Part shown: positions 7,614-19,154 of the stretch, in pieces
How the letters are laid out: every line of letters begins with the position of its first letter
Position numbering within the stretch: the stretch's first letter is position 1
Source of the DNA: Halosegnis marinus
Lineage (GTDB): Archaea; Halobacteriota; Halobacteria; Halobacteriales; Haloarculaceae
DNA length: 64,000 nucleotides
Direction: 5' to 3'
Assembly: GCF_029338355.1 (NCBI RefSeq)
Contig: NZ_CP119803.1
Coordinates: 1-64,000 of the forward strand
Notes under the pieces: generated by a model
What the model saw: the letters and a program-made list of their open reading frames with translations, nothing else
The model's database searches: none
What the model was told of the DNA's origin: nothing
Made by a program: the position numbers and the translations under genes

Positions 7614-8044
7614 ATGGCTCCGGAAGATGTAATCCGAAATCCTGGGCATGTCGACGGGGAGCTGCCGAATTTCACGCGGCGGCAGATCTCGTCGAGCACA
7701 ATTGTCGCGTTTCATACACCCACGGCTTGTACAAATACGACCTGATCGCAGACAGGGAAGACGAGCTCCTCCGTGTGCAGGTTAAGAAGGCCAGACAGGA
7801 CACAGATAAGAGCTGGAAGTATTCGATACCAACTGGTGGGTATACCAACGACGAAATTGATCTCTTTGCGGGGTACGCACCTGGCCCAAACAAAGTGTTC
7901 TACGTCCCGGTCACAGATACCGGGAAGGAGTTTCGTGTCCTGGATAAGACGGGGGAGAACATGAACGAACACAATCGTGATCTGGCAAAGCTGATCGACG
8001 ACTATACCTTCGAACGAGCGTTTCGGAAGCTGCGTGATGAGTGA
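7614..8044 (+). CDS. PD-(D/E)XK endonuclease-like protein, 5' end frameshifted
   Basis: The frame ending at 8044 carries RGAAEFHAAADLVEHNC, then YKYDLIAD and LLRVQVKKARQ, the order and spacing of the small PD-(D/E)XK endonucleases (PF11645-like): helix Glu, catalytic Asp, then Q-V-K in the place of E-x-K. No good start exists in that frame. An ATG at 7614 (MAPEDVIRNP) would join it if one base were restored near 7645, giving 143 residues. It is solitary and divergent from the polymerase operon. Such proteins occur as Holliday-junction-resolvase-like or homing-type nucleases; the substrate is unknown. Confidence 0.6.
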
Positions 8045-8315
8045 GTACAAGCGCCTTCTTCTGCCCCCTTGAGACAGTAATTAAGTTTCGCGCTGTGTGA
8101 ATCACGGGACATCGATGCAGTGTTGAGTTTCGATCGGGACTTCGATGGACTCGTCGATCGCATTGAACGGGGACGCTGAAATTGGGCGGTGGGTGTCGAC
8201 ACCTACTGAGGCAATCAGCTCCACTCCTGGCGACAGATGCAGCCAGTCTGCTTCCGATGAACGTGCCAGGGCTGCCGATCGTCTGGTGCCGTCGCAGGAT
8301 CACGGCACCACTACC

Positions 8316-8633
8316 TCAACGGACCAGTGACCCAAGCCACCCGAGGAGCTCCGTCACCAGTCCTCCAAGTACCTGCCAGTCAATTCCGGGAATTACGCCT
8401 GCAAAGAGCGCGCCCAGAAACACGGCGGTCGTGACAACGAGTGAAACAGCCCCATGCCGGGCGGCGGCTCCGGCGAGCTCAACGACGATGCCGAACACAA
8501 TGTGCGCGCGAACCCCTGCATAGAGGAGCATCGCCGTCGAAACCAGGGCGCCGGCCGAGACGCCAACAATCCCGAACGTGTCGAGCATGTACGCGACGGC
8601 CAGCTGCAGTGCCTCACTGACCGGGGCCATCAT
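8316..8633 (-). CDS. Small membrane protein
   Basis: 105 residues from the ATG at 8633, which overlaps the stop of the upstream gene by 4 nt (ATGA). Three hydrophobic segments are visible: about residues 9-30, 34-60 and 62-85, the last rich in Val and Phe. The end, DWQVLGGLVTELLGWLGSLVR, looks amphipathic. It is the last gene of the operon headed by the giant surface protein or MCM. No family recognised. Confidence 0.7.
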   Translation of the reverse strand: MMAPVSEALQLAVAYMLDTFGIVGVSAGALVSTAMLLYAGVRAHIVFGIVVELAGAAARHGAVSLVVTTAVFLGALFAGVIPGIDWQVLGGLVTELLGWLGSLVR

Positions 8634-9322
8634 TGGTGGTCGTGCTCCTCGATGACTGTGTACAGCGCCTGGCCGCGCTCGCATCCGTGTGAGAGCATCT
8701 GGTGGAGTAGGCGCTCGGTGTGGGCGCGCTGTGCAGCTGCACGAGCATTGGCCGTCGCAACGGGGTCGACATCACCCGCAAGGACGGTCAGCGTCCAGCG
8801 TCCACACGCCCCGGCGAGGACACGCCACAGCTGCACGCCCTCGGGGGCGAATACTGTCTCAGGCGTCCTGTGGTGAGCCCACGCCCGATAGCGAGTCCGG
8901 GCGGTCTCGTGGCGGGCGAGCGCTCCTTCGTAGTGCGCTTGTGCCGCGGCCGTGCCCCCGTAGTTCCACGCGAGGGCGCGACCGAGTGGCGTCCCGCGTC
9001 TCACCGCGCGAAGGGCTGCGGTTCCACAGGCGCTCGCTGCCGGCCCGAACGAGAGAGGGAATGCGTGTCGCGGGAGTCGGTCGAGCGGGTGTTCGTGTGC
9101 GACATGGGCGTCCCACCACCCGATGAACAGCAACAGCGCAGGGACGACAGCATACCCGACGCCCAGTGGCGCTGCGAGGAGCCGCCACACTGAGATCGCA
9201 AACAAACCACCGAGCATGATGCGTGCCAACGCCGTTCGCGTAAATCGTTGGCCGTGTCGGTGTGCACGCTGCCGTTCCCGTTCCGATTGGGCCGTCCAGT
9301 CGTCGGGAGTTATCGAGACCAC
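8630..9322 (-). CDS. Membrane-anchored protein
   Basis: 230 residues. The GTG start at 9322 overlaps the stop of the giant surface protein by 13 nt. A charged N-terminus (residues 1-28) is followed by two membrane segments (about 30-50 and 54-70) and a long soluble helical part rich in Ala, Arg and His (85-230). The topology suggests that the tail faces the cytoplasm. Tight overlaps on both sides argue for co-expression and a shared complex with the surface protein. No family recognised. Confidence 0.72.
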   Translation of the reverse strand: MVSITPDDWTAQSERERQRAHRHGQRFTRTALARIMLGGLFAISVWRLLAAPLGVGYAVVPALLLFIGWWDAHVAHEHPLDRLPRHAFPLSFGPAASACGTAALRAVRRGTPLGRALAWNYGGTAAAQAHYEGALARHETARTRYRAWAHHRTPETVFAPEGVQLWRVLAGACGRWTLTVLAGDVDPVATANARAAAQRAHTERLLHQMLSHGCERGQALYTVIEEHDHQ

Positions 9323-12300
9323 CAGTCGGCGCCCTCCTCTGTGTCCATCGCGTCCCGCGTGACTGTTGCGCCCTCAAACTGGATTGTGTTCACTTCATCG
9401 GGGGTCCCAGCGTCTTTCCGCCGGTTCCAGAGGTACAACAGGAGGGCTGCGCCACCGATCACGACGACGATCGGCCCGAGCGTCGTGATTGTCGTTGTGA
9501 GAACGCCCGGGGCGACGAGCTCTGCACCAAACACGAGAATGCCGGCGGCAACAAGCGCGTACAGCGCCAGCGACTGGACACCGACCCGGCGCATGAACAA
9601 CGGAACGCCGGCCAGGAGTCCAACGAGGATGAGCACGCGGACAGTCGCCGCCGGAATGAGACCCCCCGCGCCGAGAGAGATCGCTGTGAGCATCACGACA
9701 CCACCGGCGAGCCATGTTTCCTGCTTCAGAATGCGGAAGCCCACACCCAGGAGCGACAGAAACATCGAGCCGACTGTTGTGATGACGGTGCCAACGCCAC
9801 CAGCCAAGCGACCGATAAGCCCCGATACACCGCCACGGCCGTCGTTGGTGTCGCGCTGGGTACCGGTCTCGGTATCGCTGTCGTGACTGCGACGGAGCCG
9901 ACCAACGACGAGCACGACGGCGATTAGTAGTCCCAGTCCTGCGCCGCCTGCGAGGAGAATCGACACCAGGTTTCCGGTGAAAAAGCCGCCCCTCTCGTTT
10001 GAGGTGCCATCCGACGGGCCAGCCCCGCCCGCCACCGAGGCGTTCTCACTACCGTCCACGTGCTCGATACGGACTATCTGTGGCTCGTCGCTGATATCGA
10101 AGATTGCTGGTGACTCGGCTTCGTCCTCGGCGAGCTGGATGCCGCGTGAGACGGATTGGAGCCGGTAGGTCTCGCCCGTCGTCGTGTTGTGATACGCGAT
10201 GGTCAGCTCGTCGCCATCGTACTCACCAGGGGAGATAGCGAACGTCGGTGCCGTTGGATCGGGATCGATGACAGTCACCTCGACGTCGCCCGTCTCGACG
10301 GACACCGACACCGGGAGTGTCCGCATCGTCGCCTCGCCGTCTGCCGTCGCGTTTTGCATGACGACACGCTGCCCACCGGTCGATTCTGAGACCCATGACG
10401 ACGACTGGTTCCATGTTGCAGCGTCGATGTAGTGGATAACGTTCGCCCGTGAGGTGTTGCCGACATCAATCGCGAGCGGCTCACCGGGGACGCGCGAGGA
10501 GACCGCGAACGCCGTGTTGAGATCCTCACCGGCAACCGACGGATCCAGTACCTCGATACTCCCGCCAGATGTTCGCGTGACGACGCCAGTGACGCGGACG
10601 CTTACGCGTTCAGCCTGCTCGACGGCGCCGAATGCGACCGTGAGGTTCGTCTCCTCGAGCGTGTAGCCCGGGGTGTCGACGGGCGACCACGTCTGGCCAT
10701 CGCGGCGAACTTCGAGATCGCGTACGGCGACGACGGACTTCTGGAATGGGATCGTGAGGCTTGCACTCTCACGGTTACCCGCGTAGGTGTGGCTCACCTC
10801 GTAGCTTTCTGTCCACTCTGTCGCTGTGTAGTTCGCCGTTTGCTTCGACCGCGCTGTATGTTCGTAGCTGATACCAACGCGAGCAGTCGGTGCATCGCTC
10901 GACAGCGACGGGGCCGCCGAGACACTGACCGTGTTCTCGCCCGGCTGTATCCACGACGCGTCGGCTGTGTAGGTTGCCGTCTCGCCGTCCGCCAGCTGGC
11001 CGGCGTGTGTGATCGTTTGTCCGTTGATGTTCACCGTCGCGTCCTCCGTGACGGTTCGCTCCTGGAGGGTCAGCTCGACGGTCGCGCTTGACCAGCCCGT
11101 CGTCGACATGGAAGCGGTGTGCGTGCCGGTCGCGAGGGGGCCGATGTCGAACGTCCGCGTCTCGCCGTCGGATAGGAGGCCCGAGACGGACGCCTCGGCC
11201 GTCCCGTCGCCGTCAAGGTCCACGGCTGGATCCTCAGTGGCCATCCGCTCTGTCGCCGTCAGGTTCCAGCTGGCGCGCCCGCTCGTGAGCGTCGTCGTTA
11301 TCTGTTGGGTGCCAATCGCGAGACCGGCCGTGTCGACCGTCTGCGTTTCACCGTCGCGGATCACGCCGGTGTAGCTTGCGTCGGGCGAGCCGTCGCCATC
11401 GAGATCGACGGCTGGGTCCTTCGTCGCGGTGACCGCGTCGGCGGTGATGGTCCAGTCCACGACGCCCGCACCCGTCGATGTCTCCACCGTGCGCGAGCCG
11501 GCTGTTAGTTCGGAGATGGGGACAGACGCGCTTGCACCAGGCGCTATCTGCCCGTTGTAGCTCGCCTCGGGAGCGCCGTCGCCGTCGAGATCCACGGACG
11601 GGTCCTCGGTGATGAACGTCTCGTCGGCGGTGATGGTCCAGCCAGTCGTCCCCGCGGTCGTCGACGTGTCGACGGTCGGCGTCCCCGTGCCGAGGTTCGG
11701 GAGCGATAGCTGGCTCGTCTGCCCGGTTGTGAGGATACCATTGTGCGAGGCATCCGGCGTACCATCACCGTCGATGTCTACTGACGGGTCCTCCGTCGCC
11801 GTGCGCTCAGTGAACGAGAACGAGTAGTCGGGCACGGGCCCGGAGCCGGCACTGGTCGTGACCGTGCTGTCACCGGTGGCGAGCGATGGGACCTCCACCG
11901 TCACGGTGTCGCCGGCTTGGTAGACGCCGGTCGCGCTCGCTTCGGGAGAGCCGTCACCGTCGATGTCCACCGACGGGTCCTCCGTCGCCGTTCGTTCCGT
12001 GTAGTCAAGCGACCAGTCCGGGGCGGGACCCGAAGAGGACCCAGTATCGACCGTCTGCGTGCCGGTCGTCAATTCCGAGAGGCTGAGCGTCGTCGTCTGG
12101 CCTTGCGTGAATACCCCGGCCGCGGTCGCCTCCGCGGTTCCATCACCGTCGATATCCACCGAGGGGTCCTCGGTTGCGCTTCGCTCGTTCATCCGAAGGC
12201 TAGCGTCGAACTCGCCGCCATTCGAGGCAATCGTGATCTCGGTTACAGACGTATCCAGTGCGGGAAGTTCGACTGTCTGAGTCCCACCGCTCCCGATAAA

Positions 12301-14351
12301 CCCGGCATAGTACGACTCACCGTTGTCCAAATCGACGTTCACGTTGCCGGGTTCGGAGACAGCCGTGATGTCCGCTGCCTGATTATAGGTACTGCTGTCA
12401 TCGGTCCGAAGCGCGGCTTCGTCTGTCGAATCCATCGGAATCACTGGTCGCCCACTATCGGGGGACAGGAACATCACCGTCACATAGCTGTACCCTCCGG
12501 GATCGAAGTCACTGATGCCCACGTTGGCGGTACCACTATTCTGCCCACTTGGTGGAGTGAACGACCCTACGTATGTCATGGAGCCCGTGTCGAGCGTTTG
12601 ATCGGGCATTCCCCGCTCCAAATATATCTCAAGATGCCCGCCGTCTACCAGCGAATTGCGGCTCCACCTAATGTCGAGGTCGGTGATCGTTCCCCCATTC
12701 GGAACCGGGATTCCGTAGTTGTGGAATCGGTTTGCGGGCCCGATAGTGTCCTGAGTGTCGAACGCGTTCGCCGTCAGCGTCCGCCCCGTGATTTCGATCT
12801 CCGGCTCGTTGTTCGACGATGGCCCAGTGGGGTCGAGGTTTCCGTCTACAGATATTCCCCGGCTGAACGTTCCGTAGGTTGCGACGATGTTCGACCACGA
12901 GTAATCGTTCGACGTCGTCGTCGTCCGGCCCGTAAGCGTCACCTGCGCGTTCGTCGGCTCCAGGTTTCCGCTGACGGAGACGGTGTCACCGTCGATTCCA
13001 CTCGCGATCGCGGCCGTGTTCGAGCCACGCCCTTCGAGCGTCACCGTCGGCTCGTTGTTCGTCGACGGGCCGGTCGGATCGAGGTTCCCGCCCACGCTGA
13101 CCGACGACCCGCTCGCACCGGAGACCGTGCGGCTGTTCGTGGGGACCTGCCCTTCGAAGGAGATGGTCGCGTTCTGCGGCGGGGCGTTCCCGTCGACCGC
13201 GATGGTCGTCCCCGAGCCCGCGCCGCTCCACGTCTGCCTGGTCGTCGTTTCGACGCCAGTAAACTGGATGAGCCCGTTCTCCGCCGGGATGTTCCCCCGA
13301 CGGTGATGTCTTTCGTGTCGCCGGTTGAGGCCCCTGCAGTCGACCACGACTGCTGGGTCGTCGTCTCGACGCCGTGGAACGTCACCGACTCGCCCGTCGG
13401 GGCGAGGTTCCCGTCAACGGTCACCGATGTCGAACCGCCCGATCCGAGATCCGTCCCCATCCACGAGGCAACCCGCGACTCGGTCGTTCCCGTGAGCGTC
13501 ACCGTTGGCGAGCCGTTCGGCCCGGTCGCGTTCGCGTTGCCGCCCACCTGATACTGGAAGCTCTCACCGTTGAGCAGCGTCGATGCCGAGACGTTATCCC
13601 ATGAGCGCGACTCCACGCCAGTTAGCGTGACGGTGAAGTTCTCGACACCCGCGGCACCGGCGTCACTCATATTGTAGGTCCATGAGGCGCCATCCTGCGC
13701 CGGGTCGGCGGAGACAGACACACTCCCCTCGAAGTAGACCGTGTTCGTCGAAAAATGTTCGAAGCGAACGAGGGCATACGTCTGGGCGTTGGCCTCGACG
13801 TACCGAATCGGCTGGGTCGTCCGTTCGTCCGTCTCGCTGTTCACGACCGTCGCGAACGCTGGCGTTCGTCCAAGCGCTTGTTCGAGCGCCTGTTGTGGGA
13901 TGCCGACAACACGGCCGATGTCGCGATCCGAGGTGAAATTCATCGCAAAGTCCGGGTCGACGCTGTCGCCATCAAACGTGAGCTCGACAGTGAGCGAGTC
14001 GGCGGCGTCCGTCGCTTGAACGCCCGCGAAATCATCGGCAGAGATGTCGTTGAATTCCGATTGGATGGCTGCCGGGAGCCCGGACGTGACTGACGAGGCA
14101 GGACCATCCCACTCGACGTCGTCTGTAGTGGTCGTCGTGTTGTTCACGGGCACGCTCGCGAATGTGTCAGTGTCCGCGCCACCGAGCGCTGGGGCGGGCG
14201 CGTGCGGGGCCGGTGGCGCACCCGGTGGCGTCGCGGGCGCTTTTGTCCCCGAGAGCGCGATTGCGGGCGCGACCATGCTCGTCGCGAGCAAGAGCGCGAA
14301 CATGACTGCAAGCGCTCGCGCGCCGACGCGGGTACCGGCCTGGCTACGCAT
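9310..14351 (-). CDS. Giant repeat-bearing surface protein (one frameshift)
   Basis: About 1,680 residues if one G is restored in the C5 run at 13294-13298 (+ strand), where the frame changes in mid-repeat. Residues 1-33 form a signal peptide ending in VAPAIALS, followed by a Pro/Ala linker. The N-terminal half has repeats ending VxGNLxPT; the middle has seven 63-residue units with TEDPSVD and DGDGT motifs that could bind Ca2+. About 150 residues follow with immunoglobulin-like strands. The C-terminus has about six membrane segments interrupted by a charged loop. A secreted head on a polytopic anchor is inferred. It could be the main surface or spike component of a virus-like or vesicle particle, or an S-layer-like protein. 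No named family. Confidence 0.8.
10990..12200 (-). repeat. Seven tandem coding repeats of about 189 bp
   Basis: Within the giant surface gene the codons for (T/A)EDPxVDxDGDG recur near 12170, 11980, 11793, 11604, 11418, 11232 and, degenerate (TEDATVNINGQ), 11042. The spacing is 186-190 bp, or 63 residues. Each unit continues with an x-G-x-L turn, a Thr/Gly strand and a Trp- or Tyr-containing strand. The DxDGDG loop resembles Ca2+-binding loops of thrombospondin-3 or dockerin type. Confidence 0.8.
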
Positions 14352-14537
14352 GTGTGATCACCTCTAGTCCCGCTGCCCGCGTGCGCGCCGGCCCAGTACT
14401 GTCCCGGCCTGCGCGTCCACCGCGGCGCGGACGGTGCGCGTCAGCCGCACGTGCGGCCGTAGACGCGGTCGTGTGGACCGAGGCGTGCGTCGACGCGTCG
14501 CGGTTGCAGGCGAGCACACGCGCTGGCCTGTGGGCGT
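14352..14537. other. Intergenic gap before giant surface gene
   Basis: No gene. A very G+C-rich stretch with CGCG-rich short palindromes. It presumably carries the promoter of the giant surface gene, but I see no clear TATA box. Confidence 0.4.
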
Positions 14538-16434
14538 TCACAGGCCCACCTCGCCCGGGCGCACATCCGCGTCCACGGACCCGAACGCAGCGTTGTCGCT
14601 GGGCATGATCCCGATATCGCCGAGCGAGCGACTGATCAGTGGCTTCGCCGTCCGAAAATCCACCTCCTCGATTTCCTCGGAGTGACGCAACCGAGCGCTC
14701 GCTTCCATCAGGCGCATCATTGCACCGATCTTCCGGGCGGTGACTGGGAGCGCAGGGAGCTCGTCGGTCATGCCCGCGGCGTCGTACTGGTCGGGGCGGT
14801 AGCGATTCGGGAGATCGGTTTTGAGGTTGGTGAACCATGTGGTAACGAGCTGTGTCACTGCAGGATCGCGGATGACCGGCTGGTACTCTTTCGCGGCTGC
14901 GATGTAGGCGACGATCGTCCGGTCGGAGAGATCGGATTCGATGGTGTGTCGCTGGGCGTCAGGGAGGGCCTCTCCCCGCGCTTGCTTGCCGGCTGCCGTC
15001 CGGCTGGTCACCATCATCTCGGCGAGTGATTCGACGAACGCCTCCTCGGTGCGCTCACGGACGACGAACATCAGATCGAACCGGGAGAGGAGCGGGGACT
15101 GGAGATCGACTTGGTCGGCGATTTCTGTGCTCGGATCGATATGCCCTCCGGTGGGATTGCCCGCGGCCAACAGTGCCGTCTTGGCTGGGAGCATCGCGTT
15201 CTTGCCGGCCTTCGAGATGAGGACGCGTTGGGACTCAAGCGCCGTATGGAGCGCATCGAGATCCGCAGTGGCACCCTTGTCGAGCTCGTCGACGACCGCC
15301 AACCCTCGTGGGCTAAGACGAGCGTGCCGGCGTCGATCGACCACTGCTCATCCGAAAACGAGTCCTTCGAGATCGCTGCGGTGAGGCCGGCGCTGACGAG
15401 CCCGTTCCATCCGTGATTGCTCCGCGCGGCGAGAGCTCGTAGGCCCGCTCAAGCAGGCCTGTCTTGTCGGTGCCCGGGTCCCCGAGGAGGTAGATGTGTG
15501 AGTCACCGCGGTAGTACCGCCCGCCATCGGATTCGCGTGCCCACCCGCCGAACAGCTGGAGGAGCAAGGCGAGCTTGATGTGTTCATCGCCCGCGTGGCC
15601 GGGGGCGAATTCCGAAACGAGGAGACGAGCTGTGTTCGGATGCGTACGAATCGTCTCGATCTCCTCGGCGTAGGCGTCCGTGTCGATCTCGGCGAACGAG
15701 TCTTCCTCGGTCGTGACGGCTTGGCCGATGAGCTGCTTTTTCCAGACGACCTTGCCTTTGTTGTACACCGGCGTGACGCGGCCGGTCACGGTGACACGCG
15801 TCCCGCCCTCGATCGCGTCATCGCCGGCGAGATCACCGCTCACGTGGACATCGATATTCTCCGTCTCGCCTTGGGCCTGCTCTGGCGGCTGTTGAAGCCG
15901 GATCTTCTGGTGATTCGTCCACTCGCTTTGTGCTTCCTTCAGCCGGAAGGGCCCCTGCAGCTCACAGCCGGCGCATTCGTTCGGCTCACGCATCATGCCC
16001 GACGGCGGCTGTGTAACCCGGGTGAGCGTCTCGCACCGCAGGCAGCTGAACGCGCCCAGCTGCAGCTTTGGATTCACCTCCGTCCGTTTGGTGATCTGTC
16101 CCTCGACATCGATGAGCCGGGACATCGTGTCTGCGGGTGAAAACCCGCCAACTGTGAACGTCTCCGACGCTGGAAGATCGGTGAACCGAACGTTCGCGAG
16201 TCCGAGCGGCACGTTGCGCTCCGGCAGCTCGATATCATGGAGCGCTGCCTCTGCAGCCTCCTGTGAGCGCTCTGGTTGTCGTGGAATGTCGCTGGCCAGT
16301 CGCGTGTCGGTGACAGCGAGCTCCCTAACGGGAATGTACAGCGATCGCTCGTCTGGATACGCGTCGGCAAGCGCTCGAATGTCAGCTGCGAATTCTTCGC
16401 GAAGCACCTGCGTCCACCGCGCATCGAGGGTCAT
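14538..16434 (-). CDS. mcm: MCM replicative helicase homologue (two frameshifts)
   Basis: About 632 residues when one base is restored near 15388-15394 and one near 15299-15305; both repairs give a continuous MCM core. ATG at 16434. The N-terminal domain has a zinc finger (CLRC at about 140 and CAGC 24 residues later), then an OB fold (GRVTPVYNKGKVVWK). Walker A is GDPGTDKTGLL, Walker B is LAVVDELDKG and the arginine finger lies in SPLLSRFDL. Walker A differs from the usual GDPGTAKSQLL. It is shorter than chromosomal MCM (about 700), as in element-borne copies. MCM unwinds DNA at origins loaded by Orc1/Cdc6, so it likely serves this replicon. Confidence 0.88.
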
Positions 16435-16704
16435 GCCGGCCACCCCTGGGCATGCGTGTGGAGTGTAAGGCCCCGATCGATCCCCCGCCCCGGGGGGCTT
16501 GTCACATTCCGACTCTGAATGCGCGCGTACAACTGGTGTCGGCTCCCCGAGACAACCTCGAAAAAACGAGGCCGCCGGGGCCTGGGGACGCACCGCGGGC
16601 CGATAGGGAGATGGGTGGAATGGGGTGTTTCGAGCGGCTGCAAGCGCTGGGTCCCATCGGTTGTTGGCGCGGCTGCTGGTACTGTGTGTTCCCTGTGAGA
16701 ATGC
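16435..16704. other. Intergenic gap between ATPase and MCM genes
   Basis: 270 bp without a supported gene. A G+C-rich palindromic run near 16485-16500 (CCGCCCCGGGG) and an A6 tract near 16560 could be a terminator and a promoter element, but neither is convincing. Confidence 0.35.
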
Positions 16705-18237
16705 TCAGTCATCCGCGATCGCCTCCGTGATGCCACTGATCTCGCCTTGGGCTGGCTTCGGCAGCCGAGCCACGACCGTCTCCTCGCTCGGTGTGGTCGT
16801 CGGTGTCGGCTCCATGACGAGCTCGACGTAGCGGCCGTCTGTGCTCTCACGGAGCGGCGCACAGAAGCGCAGGCCATCAATCGGCGACACCAGCTCGTCG
16901 ATTATCTCGCCGGAGTCGACCGAGATACTGCCCGAGCCGGGATCCTTGACGAGGAGCCGATGGGCGTGGGCGTTCTGCCACTCGCCGAAGATTGTGTCAT
17001 CGAAGGCGAGCTCACGCGAGACGGTCTCATCGGACGCGGCTTGGACATCGGCGGGCGGCTCGAATCGGATCTTCACCCAGCGTGAGGCCCACTCGTTGTC
17101 GCTCGGCTCAGCGATGTTTCCCCAACCGAACAGTGAGAATTCGTTTTCGACGAAGCAGATCCCGGTGCCCTGGGGCTGCCCGGAGAGAATGTCGGTCTCC
17201 ATCGGCACCTTCTGCATTCCGAGCGGATAGCTCGACCGCCGGCCTTGCGTTGGGTTTGGCGAGCCATCCGCTGGGATGTGCCATTTGAACTCACGGCGGA
17301 CGATCTCGTGGACGTTTCGGCCACGGTGACCGAAGAAAAACAGCGAGAGTTTGCGCTTGCGTGAGGCTGCCCACAGCGACCGAAGCAGCTCGATCTTGTC
17401 GTGGAGGCGGCCTTCGGCGTTCGAGGCGCTTTGCTTGATGAAGTCGCCACACTCGTCGAACAGCAACGACCACCACTCGTTGAACGGGCCGTACTCAGCT
17501 CGGGCGACAATGAACGCGAACCACCAGTCGATGGTCCGGGTGCCGGGGTCGTGGACCGGGTCATCACTCTCCCATGCGGGCGTGAACTCGAACGTACCAG
17601 TCACACGGTCGGTGCGCTCGATGACGGTCGAACAGCCGGCGAATGATGGGTCCGGGTAGACGACATTGAACGTGCCTGCGGGACGCTCGCTGATTTGATC
17701 GAGGAGATCGTAGACATCGTCGTAGTAGACCACCTCGCGAACGAGCTCGTCGAGACGCTCGTTGGCGAGCGGTTGGAGGCGGTCATCGCTTTCCTCCTCC
17801 ATGATTGTCCCGTCGAGCTCGACGCTCGCGGGGAGATACAACTGCGTCCAATGGCGATAGGGGAGCCAACCGGAACTTTCCGACCGGCCACGCCAGATGA
17901 CTTTCTCGTCGTTTTCCTCCATGAGCCGCGGCGACAAGTTCCGGGCGAACGTCGTCTTCCCGGCGTCACGCTCGGCCGTGATGAAACAGTCCGTGGCCTT
18001 GTTCGAACGCGCACGTTCGGCCGACTGTTCGTGGATGAACGTGTCCGGGTAGACCATCCGCCCGAACTTGTGCTCGCAAAACGCCTCGAGATCGAAGCTC
18101 GGAATCGAGAACTTGCCGCGGATCTCCTGAGCATCCGATTCGTAGTACTTTGGCGCGCGATGGTCACGAAGGACTTCATAGCCCTGCAGTGTTCGCTCGC
18201 CCCAGTCGTAGCCGTCCGGTGGTGTTTGGTGTGGCAT
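16705..18237 (-). CDS. P-loop ATPase of the particle/membrane module
   Basis: 510 residues, ATG at 18237, 8 bp after the upstream gene. A P-loop is seen as ITAERDAGKTTFARN (about residue 88) and a Walker-B-like strand as WSLLFDECGDF (about 255), followed by ASRKRKLSLFFFGHRGRN, a possible sensor region. No membrane segment. It is plausibly a HerA/FtsK-superfamily or packaging/translocation-type ATPase, but sequence similarity is not visible by eye. ATPases of this kind accompany membrane-protein modules in haloarchaeal pleomorphic viruses and plasmids, where they are thought to drive DNA transfer or assembly (inference). Confidence 0.72.
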   Translation of the reverse strand: MPHQTPPDGYDWGERTLQGYEVLRDHRAPKYYESDAQEIRGKFSIPSFDLEAFCEHKFGRMVYPDTFIHEQSAERARSNKATDCFITAERDAGKTTFARNLSPRLMEENDEKVIWRGRSESSGWLPYRHWTQLYLPASVELDGTIMEEESDDRLQPLANERLDELVREVVYYDDVYDLLDQISERPAGTFNVVYPDPSFAGCSTVIERTDRVTGTFEFTPAWESDDPVHDPGTRTIDWWFAFIVARAEYGPFNEWWSLLFDECGDFIKQSASNAEGRLHDKIELLRSLWAASRKRKLSLFFFGHRGRNVHEIVRREFKWHIPADGSPNPTQGRRSSYPLGMQKVPMETDILSGQPQGTGICFVENEFSLFGWGNIAEPSDNEWASRWVKIRFEPPADVQAASDETVSRELAFDDTIFGEWQNAHAHRLLVKDPGSGSISVDSGEIIDELVSPIDGLRFCAPLRESTDGRYVELVMEPTPTTTPSEETVVARLPKPAQGEISGITEAIADD

Positions 18238-18245
18238 AGTGAGAA

Positions 18246-19154
18246 TCAGCCCTGTGGTGCGCCGACATCGTCGACACGCTCTTCGCTCGATTCACCAGCG
18301 ACGGCTGCGAGCCCACGCACGCAGCGATTGGTCGCCGGGAGGAGATACCGCGCCGCTAACTGCTCGCGCTCGCGGACGGCCGCCGGGCTAGCATCGACGA
18401 GAACACCCCTGGCGGCACGTTGTGAGAGGATTCGATGCTCCAGGTGGTCGCCGCCGGGTACGTTTCGGATTTCGCCCCACGTGGCGTGGTCGAGCCGTTG
18501 GAACCAGGCCTCGACATCGCGGACTGACGTGAACCCATCGAGGAAGCTCTCCAGGGCAGCTGTCTGGAGCGCGAAGTACTCCTCGAAGGCTGGTCGAAGC
18601 GCGAAGAACGGTGACTTGTCTGGATCCGGCGGGTTGGCTTCGACAGCATACTCAGTTGCAGACGTCCGGAGCTCGCGATACGCGGCGAGCGCGGCCGGCC
18701 GCAGATACCGTGAGCGCAGTCGATGGCGCGCGGCTCTTGCGGCCGCGTCTGTGAGATCGTGCGCTGGCGAAACACGGGTACGTGCGGGCTCGTGGCATAG
18801 CGCTGCGAGCGTCGTCCGCTCGTGTGTGTCCGCGAGCGCGAAGTAGATCCGATCGGCGAGCCGGCCGAACGAACAGTACTGGAAGCGGAGCATCCATTCC
18901 AGCAAGGCTCGGCGATCGGCGAAGCCGTCGGTGAAGGTGCCGATCGCACGACGCTGATGATCGTTGAGGTTCCGGAGGGCCGGATGTGCGTCATGTGGGC
19001 CATCCGATGTCCCCCTCGGCCCCGATATGGGCTCGGGCGGCTCTTCCTCAGGGGTGGGTGCGCCTCGCTCACCTGGGACCCCCACACCGCGCTTGCCCGT
19101 TGCCACTGGCATGTTCGAATCGGGCTGGACAGTGGTGTCGCGGTTGGTGCCCAC
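18246..19154 (-). CDS. Soluble helical protein of the membrane module
   Basis: 302 residues. The GTG start at 19154 touches the stop of the upstream membrane gene (TAGTG). Residues 1-60 are Pro/Gly/Glu-rich and probably disordered. The rest is helical and Arg/Ala-rich with no membrane segment. It is probably a cytoplasmic partner of the ATPase downstream, judged by tight spacing. No family recognised. Confidence 0.7.
   Translation of the reverse strand: MGTNRDTTVQPDSNMPVATGKRGVGVPGERGAPTPEEEPPEPISGPRGTSDGPHDAHPALRNLNDHQRRAIGTFTDGFADRRALLEWMLRFQYCSFGRLADRIYFALADTHERTTLAALCHEPARTRVSPAHDLTDAAARAARHRLRSRYLRPAALAAYRELRTSATEYAVEANPPDPDKSPFFALRPAFEEYFALQTAALESFLDGFTSVRDVEAWFQRLDHATWGEIRNVPGGDHLEHRILSQRAARGVLVDASPAAVREREQLAARYLLPATNRCVRGLAAVAGESSEERVDDVGAPQG

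Noticed and set aside
11917-13551. 544-codon open frame on the plus strand opposite the giant surface gene
   Set aside because: Antisense shadow of the repeats; Arg/Val-rich, no motif, and the minus frame has a signal peptide and membrane segments.
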